Assembly: GCA_000697355.1 (NCBI GenBank)
Contig: JNEN01001244.1
Coordinates: 371,109-435,108 of the forward strand
Source of the DNA: Syncephalastrum monosporum B8922
Taxonomy: Eukaryota > Mucoromycota > Mucoromycetes > Mucorales > Syncephalastraceae
DNA: 64,000 nt
Reading direction: 5' to 3'
A program made the translations under genes and the position numbers. Positions 12,060 through 23,385 of this stretch are shown piece by piece. The first letter of the stretch is position 1. Every line of letters begins with the position of its first letter. Under the pieces are notes generated by a model that searched no databases, had not been told where the DNA came from, and worked only from the letters and a program-made list of their open reading frames with translations.

Positions 12060-13995
12060 TTAACTGTGCGCACGCATGTATGCCTGGACATTGTCTGATT
12101 TCTCCTGGAACCACTTCTTGATGGCCCACAACGACAGGTGGTGGGTCGGTCCTTCAACCGCCTTCTCGAGCGAGATCTTGGTCTGGATGCGGACCATATA
12201 GTCTGCGGCGGTGATCAGGTCGAGCGACAGGGGCGTCGAGATCGAGTCGCCTGACACATTGTTGTGCACCACGTTTGTGATAGGCTTGGGACCTATGCCT
12301 GGTATAAAGTTGATACCCGACCGCATCGGCTTGAGCGAGTTGAACCATGCCACATCTTCCTTGATAAACTCGACATGCGAATCAATCACCGGGAAAGACA
12401 CGTTGGGCGTGTACAGGTTGTCGTGGAGCGTCCGGATCAGCTCCTGTGTGCGCTGTCGGATGGCTGGATTGAGCTGGAGCGCTTTGGTCAGGGGTCGCTT
12501 TTGCACACCAGGAAACTGGCTGTAATCGCCCTTGATGAGCTCGCTAAAGTGCACATAACCGTTGCCCATCACATAGTCTAGATCCCAGCTAATCCACGTG
12601 AAGGCAAAGTTCTCTGCAGGATTGCCGTACAGATAGTAGTTGTTGGTGTTCTGAAGATATCCGTCGCAAAAGCCATTAAAGAACTCAAAGAGGTTGCTGT
12701 TCCCCAGAATGGCGTCAGCAACATGATTAAGACCTATCCCGCTCCAACTTACTTGATGAGAAAAACGTCGACATTGATATACTTGTTCCACTCGGCAATG
12801 GACGCAGTGGGGCTCTTCAGTTGTCCGTCAATGAACTTTGTAAAGTTGGCCACGTCGCTGTACTCGACGGTGGTCCCCACTTCCGCCTTGGCCTGGACCG
12901 AGTAAGGGGCTTCGGTCGAATAGTATTTCGTGTCGTCGCCATGGTAGCTCAGATCAGCTGCATTGCCCTTGGTGCGTCCCTCGCCACGGTACAGTGGGCC
13001 CCATTCATACGACTTGGAGCCACCGCCAAACTCGGCCTCGAGCCAGTGATCTTCGTACTTCTCTTCGAGCATGAAAAGGCCGGCTGGACGCTGGTTGATG
13101 TAGACGCGCACATAGTATGCTCGGCTCGCAGCCAAACCAGCGGCTTCAATCATATCAAACGCAAGTTTTTCACGCATGCAGCTCGGATCCGTTGCCAAGG
13201 TACGGACTTTGAGTTTACGAATGCCAAAAAGCCGGGACTTCTTCGGGAGATTCAGGTTGTAAGCGGCTCGCGTGTAATAGCGGGAGGTGCGACCCCCTAG
13301 CTTGAACTTGACATCGGAGAAGTGATGAATCTGCGACGAACTATGCAGGGTTCGAGTCAAAAGCTATTTCTCGTATGATGGTGTGCCCTTTTCCTCCTCC
13401 TCCTCCTCCTCCTCCTCCTCCTCCTCCTCCTACCTGATGAAGGTCATGTTGACCTTGGTGCTGATATCGAGAAGGTAATCTTTATGAATTTTGTCAATCT
13501 CAGTCTGAGGGCCAACGACGTGAATAATTGGGATCTCGTCAGTGGGCCGATCAGTTTTGACGCGGTCATAGCGGTTCTGAGGAAGGGACTGGATTGGTTT
13601 GAATGTGTCGACCTGTTTCCGCGTCCAGCTGCGTCCATAGACTTCATTGTCTGTGGCGGCGTCAGCCCCAATGGCGGGCCTCTCGAAACTTTCTTCGTCT
13701 ACGATTTTGCTCGTGTCGCCCTGCTTGACAAGGCAGTAATGATACGGCGAGTTTCCTGGTGCGGTGCCCTCGTGGAGAAGAGCGTCTTCAGCCGATGTCT
13801 TCAAAACGTAGATCTGGTTTTTGATCCGTACGGCCATGGTGGAGCCTTGACTGGCGCCAACGACCTTGTAAGTCGCGGCATGGATGCAGCTGCAGAGCCC
13901 TAGATGTAAAGGAGTACACGTTGGTCTACGCTATATTCCGAGAACAAAACAGTTTACATACACAGGGCAAAAACGACGGTCGCTGCCACCCGCAT
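12060..13995 (-). CDS. CotH-family secreted protein, 4 exons, 574 aa
   Basis: Exons 13995-13962, 13899-13434, 13340-12753 and 12696-12060. The first 20 residues (MRVAATVVFALWLCSCIHA) are a clear signal peptide. The body matches the CotH family, an atypical protein-kinase-like fold first known from Bacillus spore-coat protein H and expanded in Mucorales: TKVNMTFISSS, SRYYTRAAYNLNL, REKLAFDMIEAAGLAASRAYYVRVYIN, LFMLEEKYED, NVDVFLINNLFEFFNG, NTNNYYLYGNP and WISWDLDYVMGNG (the last carrying the probable metal-binding Asp). Mucoralean CotH proteins are cell-surface or secreted, and some bind host receptors. This copy has no hydrophobic C-terminal tail, so no GPI anchor is predicted. Intron 2 begins with 13 GGA units. 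Intron 3 is 56 bp with a CTGAC branch-like site. A TATA element lies 74 bp upstream of the start. Confidence 0.92.
13392..13431. repeat. (TCC)13 microsatellite inside an intron
   Basis: Thirteen perfect TCC units (GGA on the coding strand) lie at the 5' end of the second CotH intron, immediately after the donor GTAGGA. The tract is expected to vary in length between strains. Confidence 0.95.
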
Positions 13996-14068
13996 GAAGG
14001 AGAGATGTGAGGATTAAAGTAGAATTAGAATAAATAGTGGGAGTTGTTCTCGGTTTTGGATGCTGCCG

Positions 14069-14077
14069 TATTTATAC
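14069..14077 (-). promoter_or_regulatory. TATA box of the CotH-like gene
   Basis: GTATAAATA on the minus strand, about 74 bp upstream of the CotH start codon; a good match to a regulated, TATA-type promoter. Confidence 0.6.
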
Positions 14078-17000
14078 GCAATCGAGCACAGAACACTAAA
14101 AGTTTTGCACCCCCTCATTAGGGTCCGCTTGCTCTGATTTTCTTGCTGCTTGCCGTATGTCCATATGAGCAGTTAACTTTTGGTAACTTTCTGTGAAACA
14201 GGAAGACTACCACAGCTCGATGCCCTGATCTAGACAGCATTGACACAAGACTTCTCCATCGCATACCATGTCAACTCCTTCGCTCCCAATCCTTTTAATT
14301 TTCCATGTGAATGACTTTTATTTCTTTTTGTTTTGTCCACTTTTAAAATACAGTCAAGTGCGCGGGCCCCTTCGGGGTTCAGCTGTTTAAGTAAAATGCA
14401 ACCCGTCTGCAGGTCGATATAAATATACATCATTCTTCCTATCTAATTATCTTTTAGCTGTTTTCTCCTTCCTTGCAAAGCGCGGCGCCACACGCATTTA
14501 TAAAAGGAATGGGAGGGCCGATCGGCCCTTGCGTCGCTGTCCATGTGTTTTCGCGCAGGCACCAACGAATGTTTGTCTGCCGGATCTGCCGTTGGTGGAA
14601 CGATGTACAGACCGATCGCGTTGGTATCACCATTCGACCTTCCTTTCGGGGCGATCTGCTTTTGAAAAGTTCCACCACCCAGACCCTCAAAATTTTATTA
14701 CATGCATGCCAGCGCACGATCCTTACCACACCTTTGTCATCAGTATCAGTGTTTAAACTGCTATCATGGTTACTCAAGAAATGCTGTGATAATGAAAGAG
14801 ATATTATTCTTACGAAAAAAGAAAGAAAATCCTGGATGCGGCGCAAAAGAGCGTGTTATCTTGAACTGGGTCTTGGCTCATGCGCCGCGTGAACGCAGTA
14901 CATACAGTAACGTTGAGAGCGGTCGCTGGCCAATTTAGCCTGATTTTGTTTCACTTTCAATATAACATGGGTCGGGCGGCTCCTGATATTGATGACCCTG
15001 TTGGTATACTGGTTTCTGTCGACACCTGTGTACAATAATTGAAAGACTTCTGGCCTAAACAACTATCTCTCCACGTTGCCAGAAAGTACTGTTGCATATC
15101 CCTTTCTGTAGCTGCATACATTTCAGTAATGTACCTGCAAAAGGTATGTGTGCTCTCACTCTCGGGACTACCGACATCCGGCAACCGCATGCCAGGCAAA
15201 AAGCGTAAATGATACTAATTCCACCATCCCCCATGATGCTACCTTTATCATGCAAGTAGCCGGGTGACAATATTACGTTCTTGACCATACTGTATGCTAT
15301 GTACGCTGGAGGTCATAGGACAAGCAAAGCACTAATGACAAGTTAAGTGTCAGTGATACAGGCATACCAATCGTTAATGCTAACTTTCTTGGCCATGCAT
15401 GTATGCCACAATCGTGTTTAGAATATATCTCCCAGGCCTAACAGATACCTTAAAAAACACGTGGGTCAGGCGTAAACCAGTTGACGTGAGTCAGGCGTAA
15501 AGCAGTTGTCGTGTAACCTGTTTCCTCGGTTCCTATGCTGACTATGGTAAAAGGGCGGGTGTACGCTAAGGACTTAGGCAGCAAGTGAGGAGGTGCCCAG
15601 GGCCCTTCTCCGTTCATGCCCTTTTACTTAAATCCGTTACAAAGATGGTCGTTCTGTTCGCGTTCTGGAAAGCAAGCATAAAATGTTAAATATACATATA
15701 ACTTCAGCAGTTTTCACTAAGCTACGGATATCCATGACTTGGCACCGTCTTCCGAACTCCCTTCCACGTAATACTGCACCTAGCTGCAACCTCGATTCGG
15801 TCATGCTGACCGCATTACACAAGGGGTGTCAACGAGAAGAGGCTGCTGGCGCGTGTCTTTTAATGGAAGAGGAGGCGTCCCTAAGACCAAAAGGGGGGGT
15901 GCCCCTGGACTAAGGCTCAGGGGCGACTGCGTCTGTCAACCTAAGCGCCACATCGAAAGCATTTTCCCAGTGGAGGACACAAACACACTACGGTCCAGAT
16001 AAAACTATGCTGCTGGCCAGGAAGGGCAAACACTAGTGAATCAGGATGATATATCGGATACAAACCATTTGACTTGTAGGCAGTAAACAAGACGTGATGT
16101 GATCGATTTTAGATCTTCCACTGTTCAGACAACTTGGCAGGTACGGATATCGAGCTGTATAGAAACTTCTACTTTGTAAGTGCCCTGCACTTGTTGCCGG
16201 TGAACAGGATGGAAGTAAAGCGCAATAAAGTGGCGGGGGGCATCATACTTTTTACTTGGACACCTACGCAAAAATCCGATCGGCCAATTGCTCTTCCGGG
16301 TAAAATGATCTTGTTTCGGGCTATATTGGAATTCGCTGTACATACAACAGCATGTACATATAGTAACACTTCCCAGTTAATAAAGAGAGACCTCGCCTCG
16401 GCAGAACATTTTGAATTATAGAATGATGCACTTAGACGTATATCCGAACGAAGTTATACTGGTGATACTGTACGTGTATGATTCCTACTCTGACGTGACA
16501 CAAGTCGATGTCGGTATAGATCACTATTCCTCCCGTCGATTCTCACTTGTGACGATTTAAAGCAAATATACGGGTTTTTTCAGCGTAAGCTTCTTTTTAT
16601 ATCCTGCCTGTTTCTCTTAAGTTCAATCCAGATACATTTGTCCGCCGAACGTATTCCATCATGGCTAATATGAAGCGTAGCTATACTTCCAATGCAGTTG
16701 GAAAATGTGTCTCAAGAGAGCGTCCCACTTACAGATAAAACGTTGCAGTCTTTAAATCAACTACTGCACTCATAGAACAAGAAATATTAGAATTCACTGC
16801 GCCCACACATTTCGTCAATTTATATCTATACTAAATCTCGAATGCTAAATACTTGTTGTTTCGCACGCATTCATCCAATATCCATTACACATTGCAGTTG
16901 ACTGTTTCCAATGGAGTGGATCGAGCGACTGTATGCATCATGGCCTTCGATGAGCTCAATATTACATGTTTTATCAGATATTCATACTACCTCCATTCTT

Positions 17001-18027
17001 AATAATACGCTTAGACTTTCTATAACCACATCGAAAATAACAAAATACGAGCAACCAACACCAATTACAGTATCTGGAAGTGCAAACTAGAAATCCATAG
17101 CACACCAACTATGCCACCGTGACCCACGCACAACCGCATCAATAATGTGTCTCACATGTCTTCCCATGTATAGTATCACATATATAAAGTACTAAGAACC
17201 GTGCTCATCTCAACATTTTCCATCTAGTGCTGATTTAGCCTCTATTTTTTAAATGTGTGCTGATTTGTATTACACCATGTTTTTTTTAACTGCGTGATCC
17301 TTTGGCATATCGGTGTTCGCAACTTACTGTCTCAATCAATGAGACAGGACGCTTATATGTATTCAGGTATACAATGACCTTTGCATTTCAAAACATTTCC
17401 AGTAGTCGTATATTATATAGCAAAAGATCACCGTTACAAGTAAGTAGATTGAGAAAGCACGCTGCAATATATATGGGATTAAGACGGACATTATTCTTCT
17501 CAAGGTACATATGCACAATTTCGAGGATGAAAAGCACCCAGAGCAGCAAGGCCTTGGCATCCTGGATTAAGAGCTTCGGGTTGTGCAATACTGTATTGCA
17601 TGGGTCCTGCTTCACCAGACGTTGGAGCTGTTGGAACGCTGAGAGCAGACGATACCGGAGTCACCAGCAGTAGGAGAGAAACAACAATGGAACGTATCTT
17701 CTTGGTCTTATTACCTGTATTACCGTGAATGAGTGGGTAAAAATAGAATAACAGTTGTGTTTAGTTCTGTTAATAGACTTTTTGTTTATAGTGAACGCAC
17801 AGCAGATCAATGTTAAAGGTGATTACTGTTTTCCTGTATCCAGTTTAATTGTTATGTACCGTGGACTATGGGGTTAATTCGTTAATTCATGTCACACATA
17901 CAATACATTTTGCATTGTGGAGTTCTGCTGGCTTCTGCGGCAAGTGTGACTGCTTTCCAGAATAGGATTTCAGACCGGGTCAGCTCATTGGTTCTCATTA
18001 TCTCCTTCTTTCACTTTCTTTCTCACC
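14078..18027. other. 4-kb gene-poor spacer
   Basis: Between the CotH promoter and TFIIB. It contains overlapping open frames on both strands at about 14454-14892 (130-139 codons, no recognisable domain), a 25-bp tandem duplication at 15461-15510, and otherwise AT-rich sequence. No splice-linked coding segments, RNA genes or mobile-element hallmarks could be recognised. Confidence 0.5.
15461..15510. repeat. 25-bp tandem duplication
   Basis: Two adjacent 25-bp units sharing the core GTCAGGCGTAAA and CAGTTG; I count 22 of 25 identical positions. Function is unknown; each copy contains a GTCAG/ACGTGA-like motif. Confidence 0.8.
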
Positions 18028-19098
18028 ATGGCCGCCATCATTCCCTTCCCTTTGAGGGAGCCCCAACAACAAGAACAGAGCCCTCAACAGCAATTCCAAC
18101 CGAACCTAAACGTCCACCTTGTTTGCCCCGATTGTCGGGTGAAACCCCCGCACATTGTTGAGGAGTTTGCGTCTGGTGATCTTGTGTGTGGTGATTGCGG
18201 CCTGGTGCTTGGTGATCGTATAATCGATACCAGATCGGAATGGCGAACGTTCGCCAACGATGAAGGAGACGTAGGCATCACTTAAAACTGAGTGTAGGTA
18301 TAGACAGAGACTGTTAATCACATGGCATAGGATCCATCTCGTGTGGGTGCGGCAGCGAACCCGTTGCTGGATGGCAACCAGCTCGACACCGTCATTTCCA
18401 GGAGGGATGGCGGCTCAGGCGCAGCCAAGGATCTGAACAAGGTCCACGGCCGTGCGACGGCTGTGAAAGGAGAACGGAATTTGGTGCAGGCCTACAAGGA
18501 GATCTCGGCCATGTGCGATTCTATCTCTCTTTCAAAGATCGTCAGTGATACGGCCAAGCAGCTGTACAAGCGGGTGGAGGATGAGAAGCTGCTCCGTGGT
18601 AAATCAAGCGATGCTATCATTGCTGCGTGCATCTTCATTGCATGCCGACAAGAGAAAGTGGGACGCACATTCCGGGAAATCTGCGCATTGACACGGGTAC
18701 CAAAGAAGGACATTGGACGTTGCTACAAGTCACTGCAGAACAAGCTGCAGACGAACACAACCATTATGAATTCCGAGGACCTGATGTCCCGTTTCTGCTC
18801 CAACCTGCAGCTGCCCAACTACGTTCAGAAGCTGGGTGTGGATGTCGTGCGTCGGGCCAAGGAGCTTGGAACTCTGGCTGGCAAGTCACCCATTTCCGTT
18901 GCGGCTGCTTGTATCTACTTTGTCTCGTACCTGTACCGCACTCCTAAATCCACCCGGGACATTGCGCATGTGGCAGGTGTCTCTGAAGTAACAATCAAAT
19001 CGGCATACAAGTCTCTCTACGCTGAGCGTGAAAACTTGGTTGACCTTGCCTCCATTACTAACGCCCAGTTGACCTTTGAGGACCTTGCTTTGCCTTAA
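18028..19098 (+). CDS. SUA7: Transcription initiation factor TFIIB, 2 exons, 336 aa
   Basis: Exons 18028-18270 and 18331-19098, joined through a 60-bp intron in phase 0. The N-terminal zinc ribbon is at residues about 33-60 (CPDC ... CGDCG). It is followed by the B-reader/linker with the conserved [21 protein letters not shown] segment, where the intron splits the GDDPSRVG motif. Two cyclin repeats follow, at about 125-205 ([20 protein letters not shown]) and 220-300 ([19 protein letters not shown]). The length is normal for the family. The protein bridges TBP and RNA polymerase II in the pre-initiation complex. It lies 252 bp upstream of, and on the same strand as, RMI1. Confidence 0.97.
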
Positions 19099-19350
19099 TC
19101 AGCCATCCAGTATCTTCTTTTTCATCCCTCTGTTTCCTCATCCTTTTGCTTATTTTTTTCATTTCTTTTTTGCTTTATCCCTTTCTTTGGTTTGCCATCC
19201 ATTTTTTTCCCATAAGCATTGATAACGATAACCCCCAAATCTTCATTCCACAGCAATCATGAAAATCCCAATAAATATATAATTCAAACATGAAATAAGG
19301 TCCGTCTTGGTCTTTCCTTTCTCTTCACTTCTTTTCTTTTTTTCTTTCCA

Positions 19351-21680
19351 ATGGAGGTGAACGCGCTCTGGAATGCCCTTGAAAAACGGCACAAGATCCG
19401 GGCCAGGAAAAGGTGGATAGACGCGTGGTTGAGCAGACAAGAGCGGCGCGTCGATCGAGAGACGGCAGTGAGCCAGCTTTACAATGAATTCCTCAACAGC
19501 GACATGGCCGAGATCTCCAGGCCTGTGCTTGACCCGGACAACATGGAGGACGAGATCGTGCTTCAAATTAAGGACACAGTGGACATGAATCATTCAGTCT
19601 TGTCCCAGCTGGGCTGTATTGCCACCGTGGCTTCCGTACGCCAAGTTTATACCCGGCGCTCCACCAGTGATATCAAGTTTCCGCGCGGCATGTTACGTTG
19701 GACTCTTACGGACGGGCACCACGAGATACTTGCTCTTGAGACGAAACGTATACCGAGTCTTGAGCTGAAGACACCTTTTGGCTGCAAAGTAAGTTGTGCT
19801 GGAGCACATCCCATCCACATCGACAACGGGTCTCATAAGCATCACAGATACGCGTCAAACGCCCTACTATCGTACAAGGCGTCCTTCTTCTGCGCCCCAC
19901 CAACGTCGAGGTCCTGGGCGGCCAAATACCCAGCTTCTTCGAAGGTGGCATGATCAATGAGCTCGAGAAGCGCCTTAAGCATCGCTTGCAGTAAGTCGAC
20001 CCAGTCTATACGCACTTTCGTGTATTGTATTGACTGTCTTTGAGCAGAATAGTATCTGAGCAAGAGACTGCTACGTCCGCCGCACGACAAAGAAGAGCAG
20101 GAACTGATACCACGCCATCTGCACCATCTGCACCATCTGCACCGTCCGCAGCCGCCGCACCAAAACGAGTACATCATCAAGGAGCAACTGCTGCTGACCG
20201 TCCGCGCCAAGGGGCACCTGTGATTACGTCTCCCCACTTCCAACCAACGCCTACTACTGCTCAGCCCGCCAGCACCACGAAGAAACAAGACGCGAAGCGA
20301 GCGTCACGCGAGTTTGCTTCCCGCTTTCTCGGGGCAGACACATCCATGCTTGAAGACGATGTTGAGGAAGTCGACGACGGTGTATCTCATCAACATACCA
20401 CGCGTGATACCACCACAAGCAAAGGTCGATCTTCTGCTCGAAAGTCATCCGTGGTCGACCAGCTATCCCAGACATTTGAACGCTTTCGAGGCCCGTCCTC
20501 CCCGCGACGTCCATCCTCTCCTGATTTTGAAGACGATTTGGACTTTGGTCTTGCCACATTGGATGATCCAGCATCTCAACGTGCAGCTGCCGATACCCAG
20601 GAACTTGATGCACTCTCGTCCTCTTCTTTCAAAACTGCTGAGGACTCTCCATCTCGCACATTCTCAGCACAGGATGACCATGCTATCAACCTTGAATCCC
20701 CTACACGAGGCAGCACCAAGGATAAGGATAAGGATAAGGCCAAGGGCAAGAGCAAGGCCAAGGCTAAAGAAAAGGATCAGGGCGGTGAGAAGGGCAAGGC
20801 AAAAGACAAAGGGAAGGGTAAAGCCGTCGGTGAAAACTTGGCTGGAGTTTCTGCTACTTCTGCCACAGCCCCAAGCCAAGAGTCTGCCGCGTCCAAGACC
20901 AAGAGCCCTCGTAAGTCGCAGGTCACTCGTGCAAAAGATTCCCATCAGGACGCCCCTGCCAGTCCTCCCAGGAACGCTGACCAGACGACCACCGCTGTGG
21001 ACACGGAATGTAAGCAGATGCTCGGAAAGAATGTCTCTGAATATATTGACGGGCCTTGTGTAGTTCCTCCCATCGCTAGGGATGCGAGAGGCTTCTGTGC
21101 CTTCTCTGAAATCGTCAAGCTGCAGATCGCTCTTGAAACTAACGCAATTCGCAATGGAGCACCGGAACACACACGCATCAGGGTAAACGAGCGACGTTTT
21201 TCACTTCCATAGGCAGAGTCTGACTGACAGAAATACAGGCTACCATCGTCAACATGTGCAACTTCAAGGTCAGTTTGGCCGCTGGATTTCATCTGTTGGT
21301 GACGCTCAGGGATGATCGCTCGTCTGAGGCTGCTGGTGAACTGCATGTCACTCTCAGAAGCAATGTAAGCTCTTGTTTAATATTTCAATTCGGTATGCTC
21401 ACAACCTCGCCTTTAGGTCATTGCGTTCTTAGCTGAGACAACCCCGGAGCAGGTCCTTTCAACAAGCAGAGACAAGAAAGTCATACAGGATCTGGTATGT
21501 ACAAGAATGTGAGCTAAGCTGGATAAGAGATACTCACAAACAACCCAGGTCGTTGTTCCTGTGATTCGCCGTGCGTACAACAAGGCTGCAACGTTTGATC
21601 TGGACTGGTCCATGCTTGAACAGCACAAGAAACTTCCTGGCGTCTGGATGCCTGCCGTGACGAGAATAACTCTGAACTGA
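19351..21680 (+). CDS. RMI1: RMI1, RecQ-mediated genome instability protein 1, 6 exons, 683 aa
   Basis: Exons 19351-19788, 19848-19990, 20048-21182, 21239-21364, 21417-21494 and 21549-21680. The N-terminus has the helical DUF1767 segment (ARKRWIDAWLSRQ, AVSQLYNEFLNSDM) followed by an OB fold (about 70-200) with ILALETKRIPSL, TPFGCKIRVKRPTIVQGVLLLRP and EVLGGQI. These are the hallmarks of RMI1, the OB-fold partner of the RecQ helicase and topoisomerase III in double-Holliday-junction dissolution. A long disordered middle (about 200-560) is Ser/Pro-rich and includes a Lys/Asp/Ala low-complexity tract near residue 435. The last about 110 residues (IVKLQIALETN, TIVNMCNFKVS, VSLAAGFHLLVTLRDD) form a separate beta-rich domain split over four exons, in the position of the C-terminal OB domain of animal RMI1, which budding-yeast Rmi1 lacks. 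Confidence 0.92.
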
Positions 21681-23385
21681 AGAGAGCTCGTTTTGCTTCT
21701 ATCTTGCATATCTTAACACCTGTACTAGTAATCAACGCTCTCACCCTCCTCAGCAATGGTGAAATCATTGATACAAAAAATTTCTCTTTGAAACCAATGT
21801 AAGGACCAAATGGGACTGCCCAGATCCATGCAGGGAAGAGGATATGTATTGCCAGCATCGCTACGTTGCTGTTCGGGGACTACACACACATCTTTAACTT
21901 CGGAGCTTCAAGATGCCATGTGTTCCCAATGCAGTTCATGTCGGGCTTATTAAATCCGGTATCGCAGAGATCAGCGTCGGTCAACAACGTGGACCACGAC
22001 GGATTTTTACTTTTTTTTTTTTCCTTCTACTTTGCGCTGAGATCCGAATAGCCTGTATCCATATATATATATTTCTTTTGCCATGCTTCGGTGTCAAATT
22101 CGGTGTGTACATCCATTGGATATGTACCTGATGGGCTTGAGAGGAACGGGAAGCAATTACCTTTAATGTCTAGTGCCAGAAACAAAGTTGGGCTGTAAGC
22201 TTATCATGTTATTACGTTCAATATACATCTTTTATTCTACGTGCGGTTTGGTTGGACACAGCGATGTACGTATTTCTTTATCACTGGACATAAAAATACT
22301 TTCTACATCTTATCTCCTTAAAAGGCATCCCTATAATTACATATAATTGCATGATTACGTGCTGCCACCTGTGCTGCTTGTTATACGGCCCAAGAGCCCG
22401 ATTTCGGTAGCAGCACTATTATTGGTTATGAATTAGCACGAGGGACCAAGGCTATACTGAAAAGAGCCTGCCGCAACACATGCTAAGCAAGCCCAGCCAA
22501 AAGGAAAAGAGGCAGGCCAGCCGCTATTTATTTTAAACTACTCTCCGTGTACTTGCTTTTCGCAAACAAAAGCCGTGGCGTCATGGATCCTATTTGATCA
22601 AGAAGACAGCGGATCGCACAACTGAAGACTCTATAAAAAGAGGGAGTATGACGTACGGCGGTGTTACGGAATAACAAAAGCAGTTGAGATTTCCCTCTTT
22701 GGTATTTTTTTTTTCGCCCCGGACGATAGGAACAAGGGCGACAGAAAATTAGGCGAGAGGAGGACGAGCCGACGTCGGGGGGCCATTGTGGACGAGGCGA
22801 TATCAGGGAATAGCGATCCTATGTATGAAAAGAGAGAGATCTGTGGAAGCAGGTCCCTGAGTGGATTGATCTATACAAGAGTAGGGGATGGCACCGATAT
22901 GGGGAAGGGGCAGCGGCAAATAGGGTATATGATCTTTTACTATGCCTACTGTATAAACAAAAGCCAAACCATGACATGAGGAGGAGAAGGTATAAGCGGG
23001 TATAGGCAGTGAATTTGCTTGGCAAGAAAAGAGGGAAAAAAAGAGTTAGTGCGATTAAGGAACTTCCGACGCTGAGATTTTCCCGATGTGATGGGGGATT
23101 CACATTTTACTAGAGAAAAAGAGACGTAGAGACTTTATTTTTTATTCTGAGCGTCGATCACGGTCAGGACAGGGCGATCTTTTTGAGAGAAAAAGAGAAA
23201 CAAATTTAGGACGACAACCTCCGCCTCGCAACCATTTGCAGAGTCTTTTTTTAGCGCGCATTTTTAAAACCGTAGAGGTCAATCATTGGCTGATTGTGTA
23301 ACTTGCGCCGCTGCAATCTTTTTTTAAAGGTTCTCGCCTGGCACCGTTTTCGAAAACCACCCATCTTTTACCGCTCATCATCATC
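21681..23385. other. 1.7-kb spacer upstream of the GMD gene
   Basis: Non-coding as far as I can see. It carries a CTATAAAAAG element at 22631-22640, about 750 bp upstream of the next start codon, and T-rich tracts at about 22707-22717 and 23320. The distance leaves room for a long leader or a 5' UTR intron of the GMD gene, which cannot be proven from sequence alone. Confidence 0.4.

Noticed and set aside
12741..12770. A frame stop (AAG TAA) that would break the CotH gene
   Set aside because: AA/GTAAGTTGG is a good donor; the 56-bp intron to ACAG at 12697 restores the family motif FLINNLFEFFNG, so the gene is intact.
13340..13365. GGGTTCGAGTC, like a tRNA B box
   Set aside because: It falls at a CotH intron/exon boundary and has no A box or acceptor stem at the right distance.
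20314..21063. A 249-codon frame overlapping RMI1 in another phase
   Set aside because: It is the shifted reading of the low-complexity centre of RMI1, and is Pro/Arg-rich with no domain.
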